Positions 45,689-56,962 of a stretch of 64,000 bases of DNA are shown here, one piece after another. The notes under the pieces were generated by a model. It was not told the origin of the DNA and ran no database searches. It saw only the letters and a list, made by a program, of their open reading frames with translations. Positions within the stretch are counted from its first letter, which is position 1. Each line of letters starts with the position of its first letter. Location of the stretch: contig JABAKD010000027.1 of NCBI GenBank assembly GCA_012845835.1, positions 14,498,073-14,562,072 of the forward strand. Reading direction: 5' to 3'. The stretch is from Undaria pinnatifida. Its lineage: Eukaryota; Sar; Phaeophyceae; Laminariales; Alariaceae. A program made the translations under genes and the position numbers.

Positions 45689-45789
45689 TACAAAACCCGG
45701 TAGGCACCACTGGCGTGATGGATTACACCCGCCCTGAAAGTCTCAAGCAGTTCCTGTCACCGGAGCCCCTGCTAGGCCGAAAGTTGTGA
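45689..45789 (+). CDS. possible terminal exon
   Basis: After an ACGTTCGCAG acceptor the frame reads TTGVMDYTRPESLKQFLSPE and ends LLGRKL then TGA. Codon use is good. The phase (one base to complete a codon) does not match the exon ending at 45406 or 45442, so an unseen exon or a separate gene is needed. Confidence 0.33.
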
Positions 45790-46884
45790 TCGTCGCCTGC
45801 GGGGAGGGGATAGGTTTCTGTACGTCCCTGCGCTGAAAAAGCCATATATTATTAGAAACCCCAGAAATGGACTTCCTGGGCCTACATAAATGCTCGTTCA
45901 TCAAGGCACATCGTCGTGAGGCCCTGTTTTGTTGCTCCACGTCCACCACGTCACCCATGCCTACCTGTACATCCTAGCGGCACGCGAAGGTGACCACTGT
46001 AGCGCGCGCACGATCGACAAACGTGTGACATTCCTATTACGCCGCATTTCTAAATGGAACAACACTGAACCAATGGATGATAACACTAACACCGCGGTTT
46101 GTTACGTGTACCATCATCGTCAAAATGAAAGCATTCACAGCAGTAGTAGTTGCTACACCTATACCCACATTTAAACTACAGGAGTACAAAGAACTTTCCC
46201 CGGGTTCGGACGCAGTTTATCAATCAATCACTAGCAAAGGCAACAAGCAATCTAAGGAAACCCAGAAGAAAAAAAAAAAAAATCGGAATCCAAAAAACAT
46301 AGACACACAACAACACAACGACCAGCGACAAGAACTGGAGTCAGGGTCGATTCTGAACTCCGCGCAAGACCGAACCGGACAAGAGAAAACGAAACGCGAT
46401 GCTTTTTTTTTCATTCACAAGGCAGTAAACTGTTACTTCCACCCGTCTACATCCAGCACAACCATTGTCCGTCTGTGCCGATGCCTCATCAAAGGGTCAA
46501 GCGCCGTGGTCACAAACTACAAGAAAGAACAGGTAATTGGGAAATGATAAATAGAATGGTTCGTCGCACGCAACACACATTGGCGAGAGGCCAATCTTGT
46601 TCATTCTCAGATTCTCCCGTTTGGTATATATATCGTAATACATCCTATACAATCTCCACAGAACTGCAATCCAGCTTGGGGGAACACATACAATCTATCC
46701 CATCGGGGCTTCAGAAGGAAACTTTGGCGAAAAAAACATGAAAACAGAAAATCGGTCACACCTAGCAGCCCTCTCGGCCGCGAAGAGGGTGTGATCATAG
46801 CGTAGCGGTAGAAGGAGCTAATCGACCACACCCACCGTCTTCTGCTGTCAATAGCAAAATGCGTAGCCGACCTGCATCCTTGAC
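45790..46884. other. no gene recognised
   Basis: Mixed sequence with A runs (46268-46281). Open frames are short and of poor quality. Confidence 0.4.
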
Positions 46885-47058
46885 CCCTTAAGAGCCCCCG
46901 AACCCCTCCCTATATTAAATTCAAGTAATTTTGTCCCCAAAAACGGGTTTTCAGTTGTAAAGGGGTTATAGCCCCTTCAGAGCCCCCAAAACCCTCTCTA
47001 TACTAACTTCAAGTAAAATTGTCCCCAAAAAGGGGTTCCAGTTGTGAAGGGGTTAATG
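46885..47058 (-). repeat. dispersed repeat 'CAACTGGAAACCC', copies 3 and 4 in tandem
   Basis: Two head-to-tail inverted units of about 85 bp (AGAGCCCCC, TATA-TAA-TTCAAGTAA, TTGTCCCCAAAAA-GGG, CAGTTGT-AAGGGGTTA). Only here does the family occur as a tandem pair, so amplification may be by local duplication. Confidence 0.75.
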
Positions 47059-47079
47059 AGGGCATACACCCAGAAATAC

Positions 47080-47165
47080 GCGCGATCGGAGAGTATCACA
47101 CACAAATTACAAAGACGAGTGTCGACGAAATCTTCGACCTTACAGCTGGCACATTTTAATTTTAT
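47080..47165 (+). repeat. dispersed repeat 'CGCGATCG...CAGCTG', copy 2
   Basis: CGCGCGATCGGAGAG, ATCACACACAAATTACAAAG, GTGTCGACGAAATCTTCGAC and TTACAGCTGG. Non-coding. Confidence 0.55.
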
Positions 47166-48090
47166 ACGTATCGTATGTACTGCTGCAAGCTCTTTCTAGA
47201 CTTTTCAACATAATCGAAAAATCTCTTGTTTTTGGGTAAAAAAAACGGGCCTTAATACTACCACGAGGTACGTGACAAGAAAATAATTGATAAGGGTTAA
47301 AGTTGAACCAAAAGGTCAACTCGTACGTACACAGGAGAGAAACACAAGGGCACCACGGGTACTACCAGTACAAGAATTCGATTCCTGGCGCCTGAAACCA
47401 ATTTCCAACATCAACATAAAAAATAGTTCGTGTTACATATGCGATCGGACATCACACGCACAGCTTGCGTCGATTATTGGTTGATGTTTTGGTTTATGGC
47501 CGGCTTAGGGACCAAGAGACAATCGCGTAAGCGAGTAAGATGAGATTAGACGGGGTGTATTTTATTTCATTTCGTAATATTTGCAATTCATTGAGATAAA
47601 AACTTCAGTGGGTTTGCAACCATCTCTTATTGGTCAGGGAGTAAAATCGTGGTCCGCAGCTCGGACAAATTGAAAACCTGTAAAAGCGTGCGGCCGAAGT
47701 ATCACGAGCCCTATTTGAAGTTTGACAGTAAGGCTTTGGTTATTTTTTGGCCGCCTATCCTGCAACACACTCGCCTTGGCTCTTTTTTTTTTCTTGCGAG
47801 CAGCACAACTAGTCATCAAGAGAAACTACACCTAGCAGTCTCTCCTCTAGACAGCTGCCTCTAGAAGGCTCTCTGTGACTGGCCAATGAAACTTGCCCTG
47901 GAACCCCCCCCCCCCTTCTGGAAGGGTCTCCTGTGATTGGCCAGCTCAACTATGTTCAGCAACCGCACTATGTTCTTCCGCCTTCACAAAACTCAGATTT
48001 CAACAACTGCGTCTCTGAAATCTTCAGCTTTTTCTTTTTTTGGCCGTGGCGCCTAACCCCGACCCCCCGACGAGAACCCCATCAACCCTG
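47166..48090. other. no gene recognised
   Basis: AT-rich intergenic-looking sequence. A short direct repeat around CTCTGTGACTGGCCA and CCTGTGATTGGCCA lies at 47870-47942. Confidence 0.4.
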
Positions 48091-48236
48091 GCCCAGCCGA
48101 CCCTTAGGCTGCGGGGTGACCTGTGCTTGGATGCCGTGAGCATTGAGGGCTCTAGGTCGACTCGGCCGGCTTGGATAGCTGTGCTTCGAAAGACGTTCGG
48201 CCGGATCCGGAGGCTGTGGGTTGGAAAGACTCTAGG
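48091..48236 (+). CDS. possible exon next to a SINE insertion
   Basis: Follows a CCTGGCCCAG acceptor. Encodes LRLRGDLCLDAVSIEG and WIAVLRKTFGRIRRLWVGK, ending at CTCTAG/GT. The donor coincides with the target-site duplication of the SINE copy at 48238. No partner exon. Tentative. Confidence 0.3.
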
Positions 48237-48237
48237 T

Positions 48238-48347
48238 ACTGAGTTAAATCGACACACGACGCGTATGAAAATACGCGGAAGTGTGGTGAGCTAAAGCTTT
48301 ATTTTTCCCCATCCGCCGGAGGATAAAAAAAAAAAAAAAAAAAAAAA
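48238..48347 (+). mobile_element. SINE-like retroposon, copy 2, 5'-truncated
   Basis: Starts inside the family consensus at CTGAGTTAAATCGACACACG and runs through CCATCCGCCGGAGGATAAA to a 24-base A tail. Flanked by TCTAGGT on both sides (48231-48237, 48348-48354). A 5' truncation with TSD and poly-A is typical of LINE-mediated insertion. Confidence 0.82.
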
Positions 48348-48394
48348 TCTAGGTTGATTGAGCCGCATAAGATTCCCCTCAGCTAACCAGGGTA

Positions 48395-48590
48395 CGTAGG
48401 CTTGATTCTCGATTTCACTGGTTCACATTTTTGACTGGTGCTTGAATTGCTTCAGATCCTTAGATTGATGATGGATGATGATGGATCACACATGGGTGCC
48501 TGGGGTATTCTTCCACTTCAGAGTGACTGGCGCCTTGCTGTGACCACATACTTGATTATGCGAGCTAATGTGAGAACAATAACAAGTGCG
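48395..48590. repeat. dispersed repeat shared with 35.70-35.89 kb
   Basis: See the copy in the IPMK intron: AGAGTGACTGG, GCTGTGACCACATACTTGAT and GCGAGCTAATGTGAGAACAA match with a few changes. Confidence 0.65.
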
Positions 48591-48907
48591 TAAATAGCTG
48601 CCTCAGTAACACATATGATTAATATTAATATCTGCATTTAAATTCTACCCAGCATCACCTAGCTTGCACACGTGGGTATCGACCACTCAACTGGTCGAAC
48701 TCACAGGTGACGTATTCGAAACAAATTAAACAAAAAAACCGTCCGAAAGCGGCGCATTCATATTTCAGGCCCGCTTAGGATCCGGGTATCGGGGTCAGGG
48801 ATTTGACGGGTAATCGGGTTTGTGGCCCGCAGTTCGGATTTTGAAATTATCAATCGACCTCGGCGCAGCCGCGTTTCCGGCCTATTTGGCCCGGGTTGGG
48901 ATCAGGG

Positions 48908-49000
48908 TTTAAAAAGGGTTAACGCTGGGGTTCGCGCTAGGGTGATGGGGTTAGCGCTAGGGTTATGGGGTTAGCGCTGGGGTTGGGGGTTGGGTTTTGC
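48908..49000 (+). repeat. degenerate GGGGTTAGCGCT array, telomere-like
   Basis: GGGGTTAGCGCTAGGGTTAT units of about 20 bp repeat three to four times between GGTTTAAAAAGGGTTAACGC and GGGGTTGGGGGTTGGG. Internal to the window and degenerate. Confidence 0.75.
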
Positions 49001-50629
49001 AACAACAAAAAAATCACGGCTCGAGCTAGCTTCTTGCACTGTACTACTGCAAAAAAAAAAAAAACTCAACTTCCAACGCATCTGGCATTTGTCGCCGACA
49101 CATCGGTGGGTGCTGCAGGCTGCAGGCTGCAGGCTGCGAGCACCTATCGTTCAGTCTGCGAGGTTCCCCTTCGGTATGCGGTTGGCTTGGAATCCCGGGT
49201 GTGTCCTAAGTTGGATAAGGAGGGGAACAAAATTCTTGGAAAAATGCAAAGAAAAAAAAATGAACCACCTGGGACGCAACCCTGAAAGTAACAACGACCA
49301 GCCCATACATACGTGTTATTATCTAGCCTAGTCAAGTAAAAGTCTACCTCGCAATTGAAAATGCACTCGTACTGCTGTGAGATCGAGGATTCCGTCGAAA
49401 CTCCTTGCGTACCAGGTACTTTTCGTCAAGTTGCACTCATGGTTGTAGGGACAAACTACTTGGAATTAGAGTCGGAAAACTTCAGCAGAGGGGATTTGAC
49501 CCTTTCGAAACTTGATTTCTTGATTGTAGCATACAGACCAAAAAGAGACGGACGAGATCTAATCAACCAAGCGGCTAGGAAAAGCTTGAGGCAACAATCC
49601 GAGTATTGTCACGCGGCTCACGCTTGCCTCACGGCGTCCTTCCCGCGTTCCGGGTCGGAACACATGTCCTACACCAGCACCAGCAGCAGCAGCAGGCCGG
49701 ATTGCCTCATATGGCCGATGCCGTAATTGTCGGGGGTTTTCGTCAACTTCCGCTTGTGAAGGGCCCAAAGGGTAATATTACTAGCAGGGCTACGAACATA
49801 CCAGGCATATACTAGAACTGCAACTGCTCGTTGAAACTGTCTGCACACACGGTTTCGAGGACAGGCTACATGGAACTACGTCGTGGCATCGGGCACTCTT
49901 TGTGGTAGGGCAAAGAAAAAGACGGACGGGCGGGCGAGCGGGGTGGGGCATGCAGCACCTGCCTGGACGTGGGCTGGCAGCACGAACCCTAGGGACGCGC
50001 CTGCCTGCCTGCCTGACAAAACCAGCCAAGCCAGCCCACCCAAGCACCAAGCGTAAAAAAGGCAAGCTTGCCGACAACGTGTTGACGTCAGCCCAAGAGC
50101 AGGAGCAGCTGCGGCAGCTTGCAGTGCCACGAACGCATCAACAAAACACCCCAAATTATTCTATCATACGTATAATATGACACGAAAAGACATGCAAACA
50201 GCAGACAAGAGCCTGTAATTATCACTCGATAAACAGTAGCACGGAAACGTGATACACACCACGATTAGCGCAAAAACGCCGAATATTCTACGCAACACTC
50301 GGCAAGGAGTTCTACCAACCATGCACTGCTACAAATAAAAGAGACATAATTGCACTCACACAACGAATACAAAACGCGACCAGTGTATGTAATATGCACT
50401 ACTGTCGCCGCCCCTCGCATCCGAAGACGTCAGGAGGCGGTCAGTCAAGGGTGAAGGTCCAGCGGTCAAAGGTGTCAAATCGATCGTTCCACACTTAAAC
50501 CTAGTAGTTTACCGTCAGTCAAGGTAAATTGTTGGGTTATTGCCGTCGGTCAAGGGGTCAAAGCGCCGTCTCCTGATAGAATTGCTCACATCTAGCTTTC
50601 AACATCACGCCGCTTTTCCGCCTTCTACA
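49001..50629. other. no firm gene; one weak exon-like stretch
   Basis: The plus frame at 49640-49780 encodes QQQQQAGLPHMADAVIVGGF and could end at AAAGG/GTAATA, but no acceptor convinces. GCAGGCT repeats at 49118-49137 and a CCTG run at 50002-50017. Two copies of GTCAGTCAAGG/GGTCAAAGG-type sequence at 50440-50570. Confidence 0.35.
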
Positions 50630-50790
50630 GCACCAGTACCGGCACCAGCACCAGCACCAGCACCAGCAGAAGCACCAGCACCAGCAGAAGCACCAGCTTG
50701 CATCTAGCTTTCAATACCACGCCAGTTTCCACCGCATTCTACAGCACCAGCACCAGCACCAGCAGCACCAGCGCCCGCAGCAACAGCAGC
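50630..50790. repeat. CAGCAC microsatellite with a duplicated flank
   Basis: (CAGCAC)n at 50640-50695 and 50745-50785, each preceded by a copy of CATCTAGCTTTCAA, CACGCC and TCTACAGCACCAG. A tandem duplication of about 105 bp including the microsatellite. Confidence 0.85.
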
Positions 50791-50960
50791 GACCACAACT
50801 ATCAAACCACCGACGTGACATCACCCAAAAGAAAATCGCTTGCATATCCCCCCCCCCCGCCCCCCCGCGCGCGCAGCAGCAGTGCGTATCCTATCGGCAT
50901 CGGCGTGCGTGCGCTGCGCGCGCGCGCAAGGGTCTGACACACGCATCATCACCCGCGCAC

Positions 50961-51153
50961 CTGATTAGGCAGGTTGACGATTTTAGCTCCCGCGGGAAGG
51001 GCACCAAGGTTTAGCTCCCGAACTCCCAAATTCTTGAGAGCGCGATCGTTCGCCATACTTCGCATGTCGGCGTCACCGGACATCGTGCTTCCAAGCGTTG
51101 TCACAGCTCGCGGGACCTCGGGAATGCAACAGCCGCCGAACACGCGCTTCCTC
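50961..51153 (-). CDS. isolated exon, function unknown
   Basis: 193 nt (1 + 64 codons, ending phase 0) between a C-tract acceptor ending CCTAG and an AATCAG/GTGCGC donor. Encodes RKRVFGGCCIPEVPRAVTTL, MSGDADMRSMANDRALKNLG and VRELNLGALPAGAKIVNLPN. High GC3 and no competing frame. Neighbouring exons were not found. Confidence 0.5.
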
Positions 51154-51604
51154 CTAGGGGGGGGGGGGCAAAAGGGCAAGGGGGGTAGCGTACGTGGCGT
51201 CGTGAGGGCGGGGTGGATTAGGTTGAGGCTTGGGGGGAGTTGGTAGTGTAATCGCTGGTTGTTTTCAGGTTGTGGGGGCGGGGTAAAATGTTGGAACCGG
51301 TTATTCCGTTGCGTTTAAAGATCCGATATCCGACACAGCAGTATCCAAGTATTACAATGCATATCAAATGCGCTCTTCCGTTTAAGATCCAATATCCAAC
51401 AAAAAAAAATAGTATCCAAACATCACACGTATCCAACACAGGCTGTTGCAAAATACCACGCACGTACATGATACAGCAGCAGTACTGTAACTGATACCTA
51501 TGATGTGGTATCCAATACCTGGTACATGACAGCAGTACAGCAGTAGCGCTGCCGGGGTCGTAACGAAGACCACTGATAGGGACAGCTTACGCTATACCTA
51601 CGAT

Positions 51605-51750
51605 GGGACCCGAAGGGTGCGCCAGCTAGCGTTGGGCTGCGAAAGCAACTGAGTTAAATCGACACACGACGCGTATGAAAAATACGTGGAAGTGTGGTGA
51701 GCTAAAGCTTTATTTTTCCCCATCCGCCAGAGGATGAAAAAAAAAAAAAA
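51605..51750 (+). mobile_element. SINE-like retroposon, copy 3
   Basis: Near full-length: GACCCGAAGGGTGCGCCAGC, GTTGGGCTGCGAAAGCAACT, the shared body and a 14-base A tail. A clear target-site duplication was not seen, so the 5' limit is approximate. Confidence 0.75.
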
Positions 51751-53119
51751 GCAGTACTAATGGTACACAGCAGTACGAGTACAGCAATACCATACTACTC
51801 GCCGCAGATACCTGTTTTAGTCCCACACATAGTACAGCAATATCACACCCGACCATGACATCTGTTTTCGTCCCACACAGTGCGGGTTATATACTTTCTG
51901 TGCGCAGGACCTCTCTAGGCTGAACGTCTTAGTCCACTTGACCCTCGGGCATCAGCGGGGGAGTCACCGACCGGTACCCTTCACGAGGGTATACACACAC
52001 CCGTAACACGCGCGATCGAAGCATCACACGCAGCTCGCAAAGATGACTTTCGACGGACTTTTTCGATCTCACAGCTGAAGCGCAAGCGTATTATTGACAA
52101 TTCTAAATATCCTCACAGGGCTGCTTACGTACGTCCTGCGTTGTCAATGACCAGAGAGCTTGTAGAATATGTACTGGAACGAGGCAGGAAACAAAATAGG
52201 CCGTAGGCCCAGGGCAACACGCGCTCGAGGCATGTTGCGCACCCTGCATGGGCCCCTGGAGGTCCCCCGTCGCGCCGAAAGAACACGCTAAAAGCAACGC
52301 CCTTTTTCTTTTCGTACGAGGTACAGTACTACGGCGAAGAAGCCCCTAAAAAAAAACGCCTACGGCGAAAACAAGGCCCCGTTTTTTTACCGCCTACGGC
52401 GAAATGTGCGCCACAACCACAACAAAAACTGCGGCGATTCTTGTTGCGCGTAAAAATCGTGTTGCGAAGCAAGCGCGCAACACGCCTGCGGCGCGTCTTG
52501 CGGAGATCGGGATTGCCAACAAAAAAAAAAAAGGTGCGCCAGAGCAAAAGCGCAACACCTATTTCCTTCCCTGGCACCAGGTACCTCTCTAGGTGTCTCT
52601 CTACGGAGCATGAAGGATCACCACGGCGTCACAGGGACTGGACGAAAGCCGAGAAAGAACGGTTCACCGTGGACAACACACGCTTAACCGTGTTAGCGCT
52701 GCATTCCCGGCATGGGGACAAAAACACTTGAAATTACGACTAGGAGCATTATTTAGGAGTTGGAAACGGGTGAACGTGCTGCTCCACCGGTATTCCATGA
52801 CCGACATCCGTATCCCTTAGTTTTCCAAGACAGGGATCAATCTCCCACAGAGCATGCACAAAAAATACACAAAGCAGCAAACAGCAAGAACTAAGCGGCG
52901 GAGGGCTACTTCCTTCGTGCAGCTATTCCTACGCGCATTCGAACTCAACCAAGAACGAAAAAAAAAAAAAACTCCCTTTGACTAGGGTTCGGCGTTATAG
53001 AGCACACGTTCCACTTAATAGTCGAACCGGAACCTTGCCACACGATCTACCATTTCGCTTCTGCATTCGTCGACAGCTGTATCAGAGCGGCTGCCCCCCC
53101 CCCCCGCCGCCCCCCCGGT
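51751..53119. other. no gene recognised
   Basis: Holds a copy of the CGCGATCG...CAGCTG repeat (52005-52100), three CTACGGCGAA units at 52330-52402, GCGCAACACG-type short inverted repeats at 52440-52560, and a distant copy of the CAACTGGAAACCC family (52683-52770). Confidence 0.5.
52005..52100 (+). repeat. dispersed repeat 'CGCGATCG...CAGCTG', copy 3
   Basis: Best preserved copy: ACACGCGCGATCGAAGCATC, ACACGCAGCTCGCAAAGATG, TTTCGACGGAC and TCTCACAGCTGAAG. Confidence 0.6.
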
Positions 53120-53864
53120 TTCCCATTGACGCTGCTCTTGGCGTGCTCAGCTGGGCGGCGTAGCCAGCTCTTCTCCGCCTCACCCCTGTGCCATCTTGGC
53201 ATGAATCAGCCCGCCCCGTCGACGACCCCCCGGTACCATTTCCCACTCTTCTTAGCCGCCCTCGGCCGTAACACCGTCTCTACTCCGAACATCAAAGGGG
53301 AGCTATCCGTGGACCCCTCGGTGGCTTGGAATACCCTGATGTCATGTGCTAGACATTGGGCCTTGATGTCATCTGCTAGACATTTTTTTGGGGGGGGAAC
53401 AGTTATTTTCTGGTCGGCCTGGTCCCGGGTTCTCCCAACCAACCAGCGTCCAAAACATCACCAGATGGGTCAGCCGCTTCTTGGTCGTCGTCCGGTGTAT
53501 GACCCCGCAAAGAGGAGGCGTCGTTTGCGGGTGGTCGCCTTAACGCTCTCGCATTGTGCCTTCTCGAGAGCCCTGGCGTACGGCATGACGTGGACGGTGC
53601 GTTGTCGGCACTGGAAGCCAACGATCCGTAGGAGGAGGTTGTGGTGTGCCGTTCGGAGCTCAGGGAAGTGCTCCTGGCCGGGTCCAAGTCACATACACCC
53701 GTACAGCAGGGTTTCCATCACCTCGGCCTTTAGCAGGCGCACCTTCAGAGTGAACGGGGCATCCTCCACATCGTACGGCTCCTGCTCGAACCGATTGTAG
53801 CATGCCCGTGCGAGTCGGATCTGTCCTTAACCTCTGGCATGATGTCGGCGCTTGCGTCGACAAG
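53120..53864 (-). mobile_element. LINE fragment, 3' end of reverse transcriptase ORF
   Basis: The minus strand encodes, in pieces, APFTLKVRLLKAEV, METLLYG, LRTAHHN, the C-terminal FQATEGSTDSSPLMFGVETV and AKKSGKWYRGVV, then RFMPRWHRGEAEKSWLRRPA. Same family and same region as the fragment at 34.4-35.1 kb, but from a different copy. At least two frame changes and a 5' truncation. The 5' edge of the fragment is the axis of an inverted repeat. Confidence 0.85.
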
Positions 53865-54111
53865 GCCGGTCTTGTCGACGCAAGCGCCGACATAATGCCA
53901 TAGATCAAACGACGGGTCAGACTCGCACGGGCATGCTACAATCAGTGTTAGCGGGAGCTGTTCGATATGGAGGATGCCCCGTTCACTCTAAAGGCGCGCC
54001 TGCCGAGGTGATAAGAGACCCTGCTGTACGGGTGTGTGAAATGGACTCTTGGCCAGGAGCACTTCGCTGAGCTCCGAACGGCACACCACAACCTCCTCCT
54101 GTGGCTTCCAG
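53611..54111. repeat. large inverted repeat (LINE-derived)
   Basis: The segment 53871-54111 is the reverse complement of 53611-53864 at about 85-90% identity. The centre is a perfect 22-bp stem (53843-53864 with 53871-53892, TGTCGGCGCTTGCGTCGACA plus AG) around a 6-base loop, GCCGGT. The arms carry the LLKAEV part of the LINE. Confidence 0.9.
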
Positions 54112-54930
54112 CGCACGTACGTACTAATATTGATCATGTCTTTCCCCCCTCTTCGTTGTTCTTTGGATAAAATGCAGTAACAATAAAGCCCCCAGCAACT
54201 AATAACTTGGATTTCCGCCCATCCGCATACAGCACACCCAGTGTCGTGACGATTCGTCATCCCAGGGAGAAACAAAAGCTCTTTACGTCACAAAATTCGA
54301 GACAGACATGCCAACAAGTCACTCCTATTATTGGAGTGAGCCTCAGATTCTTCGTGTGACACCACCCTTCAACCTTGAGCATAGACCATTATATAGGAGT
54401 TAGTGTAGCGCTAGCCGCTGAGCACGATATTCTTAGTCCAATATTCTTAGCTTCCGCCCAAAAAAGAGCATCACTTCCTCATTGGGCACGTCCTTATTGG
54501 CGGGCTTATACTGCACCGCGAGTACACCGCAAGTACGTAACCTACGATACCATGCGCATACGGTATACCCATGCATGTGGCGCCCGGGCTGTTTTCCTGC
54601 AGCATGGCGGCGAAACACTTGGCAATGTCAAAGTCGTCTACACTAAATCGAGGACCTTTTGTTCGCTTCAAATAAATTGTTGTATTTTTTCTTCCTGAGC
54701 GAACCGCCTTGTAAAATATAGATACATACCTGGTATGTAGGTGTTTGCGATTTTCAACCTCTGTTGGGTTGAGAAAAAATCATGAAAATAGTATTGAAGC
54801 CGACGAGCATCATATAACCCAAGGCCAAGCAAATCACAAAAAAAATACGCTGGAAACGAAAAAAATGTATATATACGTATGTGCAGGAAAAACTATTTTT
54901 GACGAAATGTTAATATTCCAAGGGTATGTT
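54112..54930. other. no gene recognised
   Basis: Mixed sequence with no supported exon. Contains the extended palindrome ACATACCTGGTATGT at 54724-54738. Confidence 0.4.
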
Positions 54931-55440
54931 AGGTAAGGTATACCTATACCCGGGTAAGTTTTGAGGTCGTACCTATCGTACCTAAAACTTAGGTAAGGTA
55001 TCGACAGCCGTACCTACCGTACCCAACACTTAGATAAGGTATCAGGATCAGTACCTATCGTACCTAAAACTTAGGTAAGGTATTTAGGCCCCCCCAAGGC
55101 TCGTACCGAAACCTGGGTATTTCGTCCACGGCAATACCTATACCCGGATAAGTGTTGGAGCGGTGCACCTATCGTACTTAAAAATTAGGTAGGGTATCGA
55201 GCTTGGCACCTAACGTACCTAACCCTTAGGTAAGGTATCAGGGTCCGTACGTAACGCACCTAAAACTTAGGTAAGGTATTGAGGTCGCGCCAAGGTTCGT
55301 ACCTAAACACGGGTATTTCGTCGACCGGTATACCTATACCCGGGTACGTATTGGAGCGGCGTACCTATCGCACCTAAAACTTAGTTGAGGTATCGTAGCC
55401 CGTACTCAAGCCCGGGAAGTACCCGGGTACGTACCCGCAC
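54931..55440. repeat. satellite block 1 (TACCTAAAACTTAGGTA units)
   Basis: Subunits of about 42 bp (GTACCTATCGTACCTAAAAC followed by TTAGGTAAGGTATCG) form a higher-order unit of about 190-200 bp that begins with TATACCCGGGTAAGT, seen at about 54941, 55129 and 55332. Each subunit contains a near-palindrome and on the plus strand the exact donor consensus AG/GTAAGG. Confidence 0.9.
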
Positions 55441-55633
55441 AAAGAACGGCAAATTGGCGGGGCTCGGCACTACAGTAGAACAGCAGTACGTGATGGCAGT
55501 AGTGATCTACTGGCAGCAACAAGCTACTGGCTGCCAGTATGTTTGATGTGACGTCCATCCAACAGCCAAGAAACGCGGTATTTTCTATGTTTTTCAACGA
55601 TGGCCGGTATTTTTCAAGCTGGGTGACAGCCTA

Positions 55634-55954
55634 TTACAAAACAATCGCGATGGAGTAACATAAATTGCCAGAGTACACGAACGACGCCTCACGAGCCCCT
55701 TCTCGTCGACAATGCTTCGGCATGGCAAAGTCATCGACGGCTTTCGTGGTCTCCACCGGCATATCGTACACGTCCTGCGCTTCTCCGTTTACCGAGTAAA
55801 CAAGCTTGGGAGTGATCTCGGCGACTGCTGTCTTGCCCGGGACGACCTCAATCACCTCTCGCTCGAGAGCCGGTTCGGGATCATCCTGCGCGATGGTTTT
55901 CTCGCTCGACGAAGCTTGGCCGTCGTGGTCTCCACCAGTAGTTTCGATCATTGC
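55634..55954 (-). CDS. terminal exon inside the satellite gap
   Basis: A frame ending at TAA (55634) encodes MIETTGGDHDGQASSSEKTI, then VIEVVPGKTAVAEITPKLVY, VNGEAQDVYDMPVETTKAVD and a Cys/Arg-containing end. Codon use is clearly coding-like. The 5' limit is unsure: an ATG lies at 55954 and the frame is open to 56056. Satellite lies on both sides, so the preceding intron probably contains the second block. Family unknown. Confidence 0.5.
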   Translation of the reverse strand, partial: AMIETTGGDHDGQASSSEKTIAQDDPEPALEREVIEVVPGKTAVAEITPKLVYSVNGEAQDVYDMPVETTKAVDDFAMPKHCRREGAREASFVYSGNLCYSIAIVL

Positions 55955-56159
55955 ACACGTTATTCCACCTCCGGGTTGGCCACGTCTGGGCGACAGGTGC
56001 CCTAGGTGTGTGTCCCAGGTGGCGGGTGTCCTGGGTGTGTGGCGGGGAGACCGCATACCAAATTTGCAACTTGCACTCGTTTACCTGGTATTATTTTGGT
56101 CTCGCAGATGACGTCATGAGTGCTTCGCATGACGTACACATTTTCGGGCAAGATATTTG

Positions 56160-56575
56160 AGCTAGCTCGTACCCAAACCCGGGTAAGTGTTGGGGCGACG
56201 TAAGCTATTGTACCTAAAACATAGGTAAGGTATCAAGGTCCTCACCTAACGTATCTAACACTTTGGTTAGGTATCGGGGTTCGTACCTAATGTATATACC
56301 TAAAACTTAGGTAAGGTATTGAAGTCGCCCCCAGGCGCGCACCTGAACCCGGGTATTTCGTCGACCGGTATACCTATACCCGGGCAAGTATTTCAGCGGC
56401 GTACCTATCGTACCTAAAGCTTGGGAAAGGTATGGTGCTCCGCACCTACCGTGCCTAACACTCAGGCAAGGTATCGAGGCCCGTACCCGACGTACCTAAG
56501 CGTCGGGCGCGGGTACGTACCCGGGTATTTTACCCGGGTATACCTAAGTACGTACCTTGCCTAACATATCCTTGT
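56160..56575. repeat. satellite block 2
   Basis: Two more higher-order units (from about 56172 and 56370), more diverged than block 1, ending in CCGGGTATTTTACCCGGGTA palindromic sequence. Confidence 0.88.
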
Positions 56576-56772
56576 AACATTCACTCAATCATAATTGTCG
56601 TGGGCTGGGTTGGCCTTGGATAGAGACGTTTTGACGGTTTCAATGAAATTTTACGAAATTTTACATCTCGTACGCTCTCCTACCCATTCCTACCCAAAAC
56701 AAAAAAATGGTACATCGCCACTACCCTTGTGACAGCTATAACTGATTGCGCAGCGAACGGGAGTACAGTACA

Positions 56773-56962
56773 GGTCCCTCTATAGTGTGTGGTTTAATGA
56801 TGCCGTTTGCCCGCCATATACAAGTTAGCGCCTGTGAAATGATGTTGCACAGACTGGAACGACCAGCTGTGGCAGCATGTGGCAGCGTGCTATTGGAACC
56901 GGTTTCCGATACGTACAGTGCCGGCATTTCCGCCTGGCACGTACCGGCGCAATAGAGGGACC
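56773..56962. mobile_element. MITE, copy 3
   Basis: 190 bp from GGTCCCTCTATAGTG to CGCAATAGAGGGACC. In reverse orientation it shares GCTGCCACATGCTGCCAC, ATTTCACAGGCGC and GGCGGGCAAACGG with copies 1 and 2. The cleanest ends of the three. Confidence 0.78.

Noticed and set aside
53126-53800. 224-codon plus-strand frame
   Set aside because: Antisense to the LINE fragment, whose residues are recognisable on the minus strand.
54931-56575. possible CRISPR array
   Set aside because: Subunits are contiguous and diverged, spacers are not unique, and the host is eukaryotic. It is a satellite.
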